Shown here piece by piece: positions 24,601 through 32,183 of a stretch of 37,437 bases of DNA (the stretch's first letter is position 1; each line of letters starts with the position of its first letter). The position numbers and the translations under genes were made by a program. Under the pieces are notes generated by a model, which was given only the letters and a program-made list of their open reading frames with translations, was not told where the DNA came from and made no database searches. This DNA comes from Candidatus Delongbacteria bacterium (GTDB lineage Bacteria > UBA4055): positions 1 to 37,437 of the forward strand of contig QKDR01000156.1 in the NCBI GenBank assembly GCA_003252515.1. The letters are read 5' to 3'.

Positions 24601-27267
24601 CGATGAAGTGAATTTTTCTTCCAGTATTATCTCAGTGTCGAAATCCGACCTGTATTTCATCCTGTCATTCCGGCCGCTGTAGTCCCACCACCAGTAGCGG
24701 CTGTTGTAATATATCCGCACGGTCATATCGCTTCCGGGGAACGGAACACCTTCGGTGTTGAGCAGGACAGCACTAAGTTCGATCTCCGAGTTCGTCCTTA
24801 CGTAATTCCCTGAAGGTTTCGTTACTCCGGCATAAGCCCTGTAAGGATCGTGATCAAGCTTAAGAGACGCCTTGTTCGGACGCGCGCCGTTGTCTAATAC
24901 TTCCGCGGAGAGGGTCACTGTAACGGCCGAAGGGACATTTCTCAGATCGGGAATATTGAGCTTTATGTCAGCCTTCCCTTCCCCGTTCAGAGTTCCGCTG
25001 AATATTTCATCAGTCAGAGACGGGGACTGCGCAGTCTCGTTAACGAAAGAATAGTCTTTATATTTATTGAATTTCTTAGAATACCCTGTAATATTGTATT
25101 TCAGGCTCGCGGACAGTCCCGAAGCAGGATTGCCGAACAGGTACTTAGACTTAAGTTCCAGCCTGATGCTCCTGTCATTATAAGATAATTTCTCCTTTTC
25201 GGGAACGATGTCGACATCCAGCCTTTCAGGCACTATGGTCTCGATCTTCAATGTCCTGCCGAATTTCTCTCCTCCCGCATCGGCAGTAAAGTACCAGTTC
25301 CCTGTCATGTCATCCTGATCCGTTTTGAACCTGTAGTTGTAGAAACCGTCCTCACCGCTCTTTAAAGTCTCTGTCTTCACTACCTTGTTCTGCGGGTTTT
25401 TGATCTCGATCTTTACCGGATGGTCTTTTGGGAAAGTGTTGTCTTTGTTCCTGAATATCATAGATATGTTAATCTCGTCACCCGGCCTGTAGACTCCCCT
25501 TTCGGTATAGATGAACCCTCTTGTCTTATCAGCCTTATACTCCGCTCCCCCGGTGTCGAACGATGACAGGTTGACCTTCATCTCCCCTGTCTTGATCACC
25601 GACCTCTGTCCGTTGTTGTCCGCTTCGACGAGAAAAACGTTCCTTTCGGTTTTACCGAGCACCGCTCTTCCTTCCTTATCGGTAAAAGCTCTCTGCATGA
25701 CCTGATTCTGGTAGTCGAGCAGTCTTACTTCAGCTTTCTCCATCGGCTTTGCCGTCTCGAGATCGAACACATGTACGATATTTTTTTCATCAGCCTGAAC
25801 ATATGTGATCCCGATATTGCTGTTTATTATGTTCTTCGTGACTTTTCCGAACAGTCTCGGATACCGCCTGTCCCATCTGTTGTGTGTTACTTCCGACCTG
25901 TAAAGCGTATTACTGTCTTTGAACGTCAGCTCCAGAACGTACAGTCCTTTGTCCTTATCGGGTATGATCCTGCTCAGATCTATCTCATTCGTGACCCAGT
26001 CGTTAACTACCTTGTCCCCTATCTCGAGTTTCTGCCTTTTTATCTCGATTCCTACCCGGTCGAAGTTATAATAATCGTAATCGTAGCCGTAATAGTCGTC
26101 ATCCGACCTGCTTCTCAGGCTGCTGCCCTGAAGGAACTGACCGAGATTGGATTCGTACACTTTTTTCACCACAAGCTCGACCTGCTTTAAATTCTGTGTC
26201 ATGAACCTCACTTTCTTCTTATTTCCAGAAGCCATGAAACAGCCGTTGTCTGTAAAATTCACCTTCGGCGGTTTGTCGGTGAACTGAATTTTTGTTTTAT
26301 GATCTGATTTCAGCCTTGAACCGTATTTGTTTCTCAGCCCTGAATTTATATAAAGATCATACTCTTTGCCGAATTCGAAATCTCCCGATACGATTATCGT
26401 CTTTCCTGTTTTTTTTATGTCAGCTTTCACATCCGGAGTAATTGCAATTAGACCTTTTATATCCTGATCGTCGGCCAGCTCGCTCGCGAAAAGTATGTTT
26501 ATTACCGGCTTCTCGTTCTCCTCTTTTCTGGATATCTGCCTGACGGCCATTTCGTTCAGTTTCGTGAAAGAAAATTCAAGCTCGTAATCCTCCGAAAGAT
26601 TCAGCTTAGTTTTCGGGAGGAATATCCTGAACAGCTTTTTTTCGTCACTCTGAGGGATGTCATCGGTGATTATCTTAAAATCCTTATCGCCGCCGGTGAT
26701 CTCATAACCGATCGTATTGCCGTTCATCGTAAGCGAAAGTTCTTTCTTCAGCATATCGTTATCGGTTTTGTAACTGAACGACAGATTCGCTTCGTACCTG
26801 GCTTTTCCGTTCTTCAACTCGACCATATCGCCTTTGTAGAACGTAATATCCCTGCCTGCCACATCAAAATCGAATTTATAGTCCGACGCTTCCGCATACT
26901 TTCCGCCCAGAAGACTGAGTTTGAGGTTCACGACATAATTCTGCCTCTGCTTAAGCTCTTTTTCGGGGATGAATACCAGAGTTCTGTCGTCTTTCCATTT
27001 CGACTCGCCGCTTATATCAGGTTTGAACTCGAAGATATTTTCTTTTATGGCCGTTCCGGCTTTACTGATGTCCGAAACCGGGTTTACGAAAACGATCTCT
27101 ATTGCCTGATCCGGCAGGACTCTTTCCGGTACGTATTTTATATATCTCGCGGGATGGTACGTTCCAGTCGCGCTTTCATCAGCCTTCGATACTTTGATCG
27201 AATCCCTGCATCCGAAAAAAACCACAGCCGACAGAATAAGCACTGTCAGAAAAGCCCTGTATTTCAT
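21685..27267 (-). CDS. yfhM: bacterial alpha-2-macroglobulin lipoprotein (YfhM type)
   Basis: 1860 aa. The ATG at 27267 has GGAGG 5 bases upstream; the longer open frame to 27330 lacks a signal peptide start. Lipobox VFFGC near residue 20. A series of MG-type beta domains follows, then a bait-like region and the macroglobulin core (TIAVVDEGLLSLTDFSTPD; MPEYIGAVRIMVV). The thioester motif GCLEQ is intact (Cys about 1356), followed by the alpha-helical thioester domain and a receptor-like C-terminal domain. These periplasmic proteins trap proteases that break in, and with PbpC are thought to guard and repair the wall. Overlaps pbpC by GTGA. Confidence 0.95.
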   Translation of the reverse strand: MKYRAFLTVLILSAVVFFGCRDSIKVSKADESATGTYHPARYIKYVPERVLPDQAIEIVFVNPVSDISKAGTAIKENIFEFKPDISGESKWKDDRTLVFIPEKELKQRQNYVVNLKLSLLGGKYAEASDYKFDFDVAGRDITFYKGDMVELKNGKARYEANLSFSYKTDNDMLKKELSLTMNGNTIGYEITGGDKDFKIITDDIPQSDEKKLFRIFLPKTKLNLSEDYELEFSFTKLNEMAVRQISRKEENEKPVINILFASELADDQDIKGLIAITPDVKADIKKTGKTIIVSGDFEFGKEYDLYINSGLRNKYGSRLKSDHKTKIQFTDKPPKVNFTDNGCFMASGNKKKVRFMTQNLKQVELVVKKVYESNLGQFLQGSSLRSRSDDDYYGYDYDYYNFDRVGIEIKRQKLEIGDKVVNDWVTNEIDLSRIIPDKDKGLYVLELTFKDSNTLYRSEVTHNRWDRRYPRLFGKVTKNIINSNIGITYVQADEKNIVHVFDLETAKPMEKAEVRLLDYQNQVMQRAFTDKEGRAVLGKTERNVFLVEADNNGQRSVIKTGEMKVNLSSFDTGGAEYKADKTRGFIYTERGVYRPGDEINISMIFRNKDNTFPKDHPVKIEIKNPQNKVVKTETLKSGEDGFYNYRFKTDQDDMTGNWYFTADAGGEKFGRTLKIETIVPERLDVDIVPEKEKLSYNDRSIRLELKSKYLFGNPASGLSASLKYNITGYSKKFNKYKDYSFVNETAQSPSLTDEIFSGTLNGEGKADIKLNIPDLRNVPSAVTVTLSAEVLDNGARPNKASLKLDHDPYRAYAGVTKPSGNYVRTNSEIELSAVLLNTEGVPFPGSDMTVRIYYNSRYWWWDYSGRNDRMKYRSDFDTEIILEEKFTSSDKPHKFVFNPARDGLYLVEVTQSAENSHSAAYFVNASYWGGNDNDISDAELLTLRTEKDIYAPGETAVVRFPTGLNSRVIVSVDKGSSNIDSYSLESSGTETAIQIPVTKAMVPNIYCTVSVIQPNSQADNDRPVRLVGTIPIGVEEKLTKQEIGISVPGSLRPNEKFSIGIDAGAETQFTIAVVDEGLLSLTDFSTPDVWKFFYSKLRLGVNLYDLYNLVINANKGDVMNVFSAGGGLAERSKMLSNVKADRFKAVAMFKGPLKTDKNGKAEVEFMMPEYIGAVRIMVVSAKNENFGSADKRVPVKSELMVQPTLPRTLSPGDEFDLPVTVFCMDGKVKEAQVELELQGPLTSEEKIITVRFDKVENKLVYFRVKVGSAIGVGHVKIKALSGKFRAESNTEIAVKAPSPREFSNKTMIVEKGATAEFMIPQKYLDGTVNASVSVSRIKMPDVNKRLNNILGYPYGCLEQTTSKGFPQLAVKPLLKQYSALYEELDGNINTTIAKLWTFQNDNGSFSYWPGRNTYYSSWADIYAGHFLLESGKKGYFVPTDMWDNWKRNMHSVAIMQKVQKISDWISWKDSREKREKYNEIRIQIYRLFVLALAGEPETGAMNLMKEINLNYLDDTERWMMAVCYKAAGMKETAENIALTAGVLVDDYTELSGTFGCVTRDKAMILISLVEMDMESKAVELYGNLVDEINSDEWFSTQTSGFVMLAIGKFMDKYPQYFRTDVKYGGTITIDDNETVELITKELSGVKQITAGPGTKVRFTSIDGAGSDNIFVTLNWDGISSQHPTVREGKGLLIERYWLDESGQPMENDPKTVIGKIFKNSDSGIRSVKQGDIFRLKIKVTKTSASELKNMALVQILPSGWEIENKRLNDDNAYSTASTKRSYGYSSGSYNYSQHIRYTDIRDDRVMWFYDMDKNVKEMVFEIDLRAVTTGKFYMPETLTESMYSREYYFIDPGMSVEVVK

Positions 27268-27301
27268 ATCGCCTCCGAAAAGAGTTGTTCTTAACCTTAA
27301 T

Positions 27302-27330
27302 ATAATAAAAAATGAAGGTAATATCACCAA
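27302..27330 (-). promoter_or_regulatory. yfhM: candidate promoter of the yfhM-pbpC operon
   Basis: On the minus strand TTGGTG (27330-27325), a 17-base spacer and TATTAT (27307-27302), about 35 bases before the ATG and upstream of its GGAGG. The sequence around it is very AT rich, so the assignment is tentative. Confidence 0.35.
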
Positions 27331-27489
27331 GATAAAAAATATAAAAATATTGACTTGTATTCAAAATTTGTGCACTTAATCTATGGTGTTTGAACAGACT
27401 CAATGTTTCTAGTGTATTTACTTCTTTTGTTGAAAATATAAATTTCGAAAGTTGACAGTCTCAACTACTTACCACCCTAACTCCGTAGC

Positions 27490-27523
27490 AAAAAACGCGG
27501 CGAACAATTTACTGTTCGCCGCG
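27490..27523 (-). terminator. intrinsic terminator of the metalloprotease operon
   Basis: A perfect 11-bp stem, arms 27496-27506 and 27513-27523 (CGCGGCGAACA and its complement), with a 6-base loop. On the minus strand it is followed at once by six T. It lies about 25 bases after the stop of the protease gene and is the clearest terminator in the window. On the plus strand no T-run follows the stem. Confidence 0.9.
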
Positions 27524-27547
27524 CCATTTTGCTGCGTCACAAGATCA

Positions 27548-30500
27548 TTACTTATTCGAATCGACTCTGCTCTTATTTATAATAGCCTTTCCGATCTCTT
27601 TACTTCCGCTCACTGCCACCACATAATAAAACAGCCTGCTCGTGTTCAGCGGAGCGACCCACTCTTCTCCGTCAAAGACGCCGGTGGTGTCTTCAAGGAA
27701 CATCCCGTAAGGAGTGTCACAGGAATATACCTTGTATCCGGATGCGCCGTCAACAGCAGACCACGCAAGCCTTATATTCGGACTCTCTTCCGTTATCACA
27801 AGACCGGAAGGTGAAAGTAATCCCGTATAGAAGTCAATACTGTTACCGGCCTTCGGAGATTCATAACACGGACTGTCTGAATCTACGGTAGGATCAACTA
27901 AAGTAACTATGTAATTATACGTCCTGTCAGGAATAGTACCGTAATCCAGAAATGTGTTACTGGTGAACATGTCGCTGATCAAAATACCGTCCCTGTATAC
28001 TAGATAATATCTTCCGGTCTTATAATCAGGACTATTGTCCCACGTCAACTGAACAGCGTCGTATTTACTGCCGTTATTATAGAACTGGGCGGCAAGATTT
28101 TCAGGAGCCTCCAGTAAGTACTCGTCTTTTACATACGCTATCATTATCTCATCATAGCAGACACCTTCCGTAAATGTGGTGTCACGTAAGGTGCCGCTGG
28201 GATCTATCCCGGTTAGTTTTATGTATATCGGCTGATGCGTATTCTTGATTGCGGTACCTGTATCCGCAAAACACCATCTGTTAAGTTCATCAGGCCAGTT
28301 ATAATCAGTCCATTCTTCAGCTGTGGCTGTTTTCAGAATATCCCATGTGGACTTATCATTGACTGATATGGAGACCTGATAGACAGCCTGTAATTTCTTG
28401 AAGAAAGTGTTTATTCTTTCTATCCCGATGTAGATATGCATGAAAGCGTCGTACGTTTTATCCAGTATAACACCCGGAGAAGTCCTCTGGGTATTCATCA
28501 GGACTTCCGTCTCAGTAGTGAATGTATAATTATTCTCTACACTGTGCGCTTTTATTATCAGATCGTTATTAACAAATGAATCTATGCGCCAGTATCCGTC
28601 ACTCATTCCCGGCCAGTCTGACGGCCACGCTCCGCCTGATTCCCAGTTAACATATAGAGGACATACCTGTATCTCTTTCTCGAACTTAATTTCTATCCCT
28701 GTATAATAATCAGTCTCAACAGCGACCAGTTCATAGAATCCGGGATCAAGGTTATCAGTAGAGAAGGATGCTACCTTACTGGTACCGATACCGTCAGCAT
28801 AGCTCACTGTCTGAGTACTTATAAGAAACTCTTTATTCTCACTGTACAGATACACCGTAGTCGGATTGGCGGGTAAACCTCCGACGGGACGCCAGATACA
28901 TACTTCTATATCTTCTGTCTTCCTGAAATGTATACGGTCTATACCGAATCTGTAATCCGGTCTCGTTTTCATCTTCCAGCTTGGAACAAGAAAGTTCAAT
29001 GTATCTGTTTCAGCAAGTTTAGTGTAGATACCGTTCTGATAATCCTTCTTATAATACACATTACCCAGAAAGGTATATAATCCGGGCCTGAGACAAAAAT
29101 CACTGTCAAGCAGCCAGTTTATACCCTGTTCGTCTTTGGGCTGAGGATACTCAGAACTCATTGTGCTCATGAGATTAGATTCGGCATACTGCCAGTCATC
29201 TGATTTCGCATATCCTGAAGCATCTTTCGGCTCAGGCCACTTGTCGGCCGTCCAGATATATGTGCCGTCAGGCACACGAAGTGCCGAAGGATAATCTTCA
29301 CTGTAAACCGACGCCTGAACTCCATTTTCTTCACACCACTGCACATCATATAGTTCCGGCGGCGACGGTATCTGTATGTCTTTATTCTCCAGTCCTTCAT
29401 TATAGAACCTGCCTGAGATTACAAACCACGTCGTGTAATACCATGAAACCAGATCAAAATCATATATCATGAATTCTTCCGAGGTCGGGTCCTGTATCTC
29501 TATCGAGCGTGTATTGATACGGATAGGCATTTCCTCTATCTCGGCAATTACTACATCCTGCTGATCCCTGACTGTAACAGATACAAGATAATCACCGGTC
29601 TCAAGATCAAGAATAGTGCTGAGATCTTTTGTGAACTCAAAGTTGGTGGTTGCATTCGTGACCTCTGTAAAGACCTCAGTATTCCAAAGAGTACCTTCCT
29701 TTTCAAGAAGGTATTCGACCGTACCTATATTATTAATATCCGAGATCGGAACAACGGCATTCTCAGAGTTCCCGTAAACCTTAAATGCCAGAGGCGCGTA
29801 GATCGAATATTCCTTGTTATACTCCGGTGATCTCAGAGTGAGATTAGAGAATCTGACCTTAAGCTCGCTGTTAGGAAACTTATCTATATACGGCTTGCCT
29901 TCATTCAAGATGTGATAGCCTGAAGACATAGCTCTAATATTGTAAGCTTTGTTCGAATACTTCGTCGTGTCTATTAACCAGTTCAAAACATATTTCTCCT
30001 GAACAGGATCGTATTCATTGTCAGTTTCAATATAGTCATGATATGACAGATCCTCGTTTAGAGAATAATAGCCCAGACCTGAAGCAGATGTTTCGATATA
30101 TGACGGTTTTAGAGCTTCGATCACTACCTGTCCGCCCTGCTTTAACAGCACATCGCAATAACCGTCCTGAGAAATTTGAGGATCAATAATTTCACCCGCC
30201 GGATTTCCAACCAATTTGTAAATATCGTAATCAATATCAGAGATGTTTCTGACGGGATTGCTTTCATTGTACGTAATATCCATAAGTTGCGAGGCGGTCG
30301 TATGGCCACAACCGACCGAATGAGCGAATTCATGTCTCATCGAATGTTCCCTGTCATAGACATCCGGTGTTCCGAATTGACCGGTAACCCAAGTGTAATA
30401 ACTGTTGATCAGAATATCAAATTCCGTTATTATGCCCACATACTGCCAATCAGGACTATCCCAATTAGGTTTAAATTTTGAAGCACACATTGCAATTGGA

Positions 30501-30811
30501 TTATCCGATCCGCGAAATTCATATTTTATTTCACATTTACCGTTATTTATTGTTTGTGCAGAAATTTCGTCAGTATAGTTGAAATCATAATACTGACCCA
30601 GAACTGTTGAGGGTTGTATATACTGACAAACTGCAGGTATAACATCTCTGAACTCCTGAGGTAACGAGCTGTCTCTATAGATACTGTAAGAAGGAATTGA
30701 TCTATCAAGCCAGGCAGGTACCAGACTGATTAAGTTGGTTACCTTGGAATCCGCAAAACACAATGAGACCGGGAGCATGGCAAGAAGTATATAAAGAAAT
30801 CTTATCTTCAT
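27548..30811 (-). CDS. secreted metzincin-type zinc protease with fibronectin III domains
   Basis: 1087 aa. Signal peptide MKIRFLYILLAMLPVSLCFA. The zinc motif MRHEFAHSVGCGH gives H160, E161, H164, G167 and H170 in the full HExxHxxGxxH form, with a Met-turn candidate at M177 (SQLMD). This is matrixin/pappalysin-like. The long middle (about 200-900) is beta-rich and not assigned. The last two domains, about 900-998 and 999-1080, are fibronectin type III-like (LTWDNSPDYKTGRYYLVYRDG; IRLAWSAVDGASGYKVYS). No sorting signal recognised. The start overlaps the upstream 299-aa gene by ATGA, with GGAG before it. A terminator follows. Probably a surface or extracellular protease; substrate unknown. Confidence 0.85.
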   Translation of the reverse strand: MKIRFLYILLAMLPVSLCFADSKVTNLISLVPAWLDRSIPSYSIYRDSSLPQEFRDVIPAVCQYIQPSTVLGQYYDFNYTDEISAQTINNGKCEIKYEFRGSDNPIAMCASKFKPNWDSPDWQYVGIITEFDILINSYYTWVTGQFGTPDVYDREHSMRHEFAHSVGCGHTTASQLMDITYNESNPVRNISDIDYDIYKLVGNPAGEIIDPQISQDGYCDVLLKQGGQVVIEALKPSYIETSASGLGYYSLNEDLSYHDYIETDNEYDPVQEKYVLNWLIDTTKYSNKAYNIRAMSSGYHILNEGKPYIDKFPNSELKVRFSNLTLRSPEYNKEYSIYAPLAFKVYGNSENAVVPISDINNIGTVEYLLEKEGTLWNTEVFTEVTNATTNFEFTKDLSTILDLETGDYLVSVTVRDQQDVVIAEIEEMPIRINTRSIEIQDPTSEEFMIYDFDLVSWYYTTWFVISGRFYNEGLENKDIQIPSPPELYDVQWCEENGVQASVYSEDYPSALRVPDGTYIWTADKWPEPKDASGYAKSDDWQYAESNLMSTMSSEYPQPKDEQGINWLLDSDFCLRPGLYTFLGNVYYKKDYQNGIYTKLAETDTLNFLVPSWKMKTRPDYRFGIDRIHFRKTEDIEVCIWRPVGGLPANPTTVYLYSENKEFLISTQTVSYADGIGTSKVASFSTDNLDPGFYELVAVETDYYTGIEIKFEKEIQVCPLYVNWESGGAWPSDWPGMSDGYWRIDSFVNNDLIIKAHSVENNYTFTTETEVLMNTQRTSPGVILDKTYDAFMHIYIGIERINTFFKKLQAVYQVSISVNDKSTWDILKTATAEEWTDYNWPDELNRWCFADTGTAIKNTHQPIYIKLTGIDPSGTLRDTTFTEGVCYDEIMIAYVKDEYLLEAPENLAAQFYNNGSKYDAVQLTWDNSPDYKTGRYYLVYRDGILISDMFTSNTFLDYGTIPDRTYNYIVTLVDPTVDSDSPCYESPKAGNSIDFYTGLLSPSGLVITEESPNIRLAWSAVDGASGYKVYSCDTPYGMFLEDTTGVFDGEEWVAPLNTSRLFYYVVAVSGSKEIGKAIINKSRVDSNK

Positions 30812-31707
30812 TTGTAACTCCTTTTATAAAAGTTGTCAATGTCATTTATCCGGTTGATTTCTTTTACATTCTTCCTGAATTGATCTAAACTGATATAAAC
30901 CGTAGGATTCTTGTTTGCGTCAAAGATGATCTCATTATCTTCTATCTTTCTTTGATAACCTATAAATGTAAAAGTAAACGGTTCAAAGCAGCTATCGTCA
31001 ACTACTCTATCTATAAGTTTTTCCTCAAATGCTCTTTTAAATTCAATAAATCCAAACCTGGATAAGAAAAGCACATATTTATCATCTTTATTCTTATACA
31101 TTTTTGATAACCCCGACTCAAAATCATCGAAAAGATAATTGTTTAAATTGTCCCCTTTGACTATCAGCGTGTCAGGTATTTTTTCATACTCAGTATTATT
31201 CATCAGCACTTCATGAACCTTAACTTTAAATGTTACAGGATACGTCAGCTCTTTACTATTCACAATACTGAAATCCACAAAAGACACTACTGCAATAATT
31301 TCAGACTTTAATATAAAAGCATTCGTTGTACATAAATCTTTTGATCTGTTGAGATTTATATCATATTCAGCAAATTTATCTACCGCATCTAGATTTATTT
31401 TATGGTAAAACAGATTATCTTTAGCATAGATACCACATTTTTTTTGATACGCAAGATATTCATCTTTGAACTTTTCATATTCTTCTTTCGTCATACCGGT
31501 ATCTATCCCGAACTGATCTCTCACAGTCTCATTTGATTTCACCTGATCAGGTTGCTCCGATTGTTCAGACTGAACAGTTTGCATATCCTGTTTTAACTGC
31601 TGTATCTCTTTCGCAGGATCATTATTGCCGCCGCCTGACATGGCAAATACCGCGGTCAATAAAGCGAACGCGAATATAACAGCTATGATCATTTTATTTT
31701 TCTTCAT
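30808..31707 (-). CDS. exported protein coupled to the metalloprotease, unknown
   Basis: 299 aa. Signal peptide MKKNKMIIAVIFAFALLTAVFA, then a Gln/Glu-rich helical stretch (about 32-60). From about 125 to 230 there is a beta-rich domain with EIIAVVSFVDF, YPVTFKVKVHEVLMNN, DTLIVKG and KYVLFLSRFGF. That order of strands reminds me of small OB/NTR-like domains (the fold class of TIMP protease inhibitors), but the resemblance is weak and by eye. Two Cys pairs are possible. It ends in ATGA with the protease gene, so the two proteins are made together; an inhibitor, chaperone or co-factor role is an inference. GAGG lies 8 bases before the ATG. Confidence 0.75.
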   Translation of the reverse strand: MKKNKMIIAVIFAFALLTAVFAMSGGGNNDPAKEIQQLKQDMQTVQSEQSEQPDQVKSNETVRDQFGIDTGMTKEEYEKFKDEYLAYQKKCGIYAKDNLFYHKINLDAVDKFAEYDINLNRSKDLCTTNAFILKSEIIAVVSFVDFSIVNSKELTYPVTFKVKVHEVLMNNTEYEKIPDTLIVKGDNLNNYLFDDFESGLSKMYKNKDDKYVLFLSRFGFIEFKRAFEEKLIDRVVDDSCFEPFTFTFIGYQRKIEDNEIIFDANKNPTVYISLDQFRKNVKEINRINDIDNFYKRSYK

Positions 31708-31776
31708 TTTAAATCCTCAGTTAGTTTTTTTTAGTTTTACAAACATTCTTTCCGCTATTGCACATTCATAAAGACA

Positions 31777-31973
31777 TCACCTCCTTTTATTGAGGTCCGA
31801 TGCCTTTTGCTTCTTAAAAAATACAGGCACCGACACTCTGTTATATCCACACCATCAGGTTTACCACAACCTCCCAGCAAGATATAAAGAGGCGGTGCCC
31901 CATATTTGTTATACGGAACACTCGCTTCCTCTCCTGTCTAGCTGGGTACAAATGTGGTAATTTGATGGTGCGA
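31777..31973 (-). promoter_or_regulatory. structured 5' leader RNA with two exclusive folds
   Basis: Predicted leader of the 299-aa/protease operon. Fold A pairs 31963-31970 with 31850-31857 (8 bp), 31953-31960 with 31861-31868 (8 bp) and 31941-31946 with 31873-31878 (6 bp). Fold B uses 31893-31899 with 31826-31832 (7 bp), 31888-31891 with 31836-31839 (4 bp), 31881-31887 with 31841-31847 (7 bp) and a hairpin 31868-31872/31857-31861. A and B cannot coexist. Freed by A, 31826-31832 can instead pair with 31798-31804 (7 bp, one G-U). Then comes a hairpin (31792-31796/31779-31783) burying a perfect AAAGGAGGTGAT. It matches no riboswitch class I know. Confidence 0.5.
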
Positions 31974-31979
31974 GACAAG

Positions 31980-32008
31980 ATAATTTCAGCAAATTATCAA
32001 TATGTCAA
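31980..32008 (-). promoter_or_regulatory. promoter of the leader RNA / 299-aa protein / protease operon
   Basis: On the minus strand a perfect TTGACA (32008-32003), a 17-base spacer and AATTAT (31985-31980). Transcription would start about 31973, exactly where the outer arm of leader fold A begins (31970). The -10 is weak. A second perfect TTGACA lies at 32107-32102 without a good -10. Confidence 0.45.
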
Positions 32009-32158
32009 TTTAAAAACGCTGCTTTTCCTCTTACGTTACATTATTCGTTTCGTTCTTGTATTTTCGGTTCCCCTGATAAATATCATTAAATTATCTTTCC
32101 ATGTCAAGTCTTTTATCTGTTTTTTAGAGTACATCCCATCCACGCAACTCTTAACGTT
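32009..32158. other. intergenic stretch, no gene seen
   Basis: AT-rich spacer between the end repeat of the ETX/MTX2-like gene and the leader promoter. Only very short frames on either strand, none with a good Shine-Dalgarno sequence. It contains one isolated minus-strand TTGACA (32107-32102). No hairpin terminator for the gene at 32184-32939 was found. Confidence 0.5.
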
Positions 32159-32180
32159 GGCTGAATTAGCTTTGTTAGAT
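32159..32180 (-). repeat. inverted repeat, copy 1 (attC-like R''-L'' boxes)
   Basis: Read on the minus strand: ATCTAAC (32180-32174), AAA, then GCTAATTCAGCC (32170-32159). It begins 3 bases after the stop codon of the gene at 32184-32939. It is the reverse complement of copy 2 apart from the 3-base spacer and one extra base. No matching right half (ending GTTRRRY) follows within 140 bases, so it is only half of an attC-type site. Confidence 0.6.
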
Positions 32181-32183
32181 ATA

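Noticed and set aside
31777-31788. Plus-strand ATCACCTCCTTT looks like the 3' end of 16S rRNA
   Set aside because: The bases before it are not rRNA; it is simply the complement of a perfect Shine-Dalgarno site on the minus strand.
31755-31937. 60-codon open minus-strand frame ending ...FMNVQ, coding-like in appearance (GGCGKPDGVD)
   Set aside because: No start codon with a ribosome site, and the bases are better explained by extensive RNA pairing.
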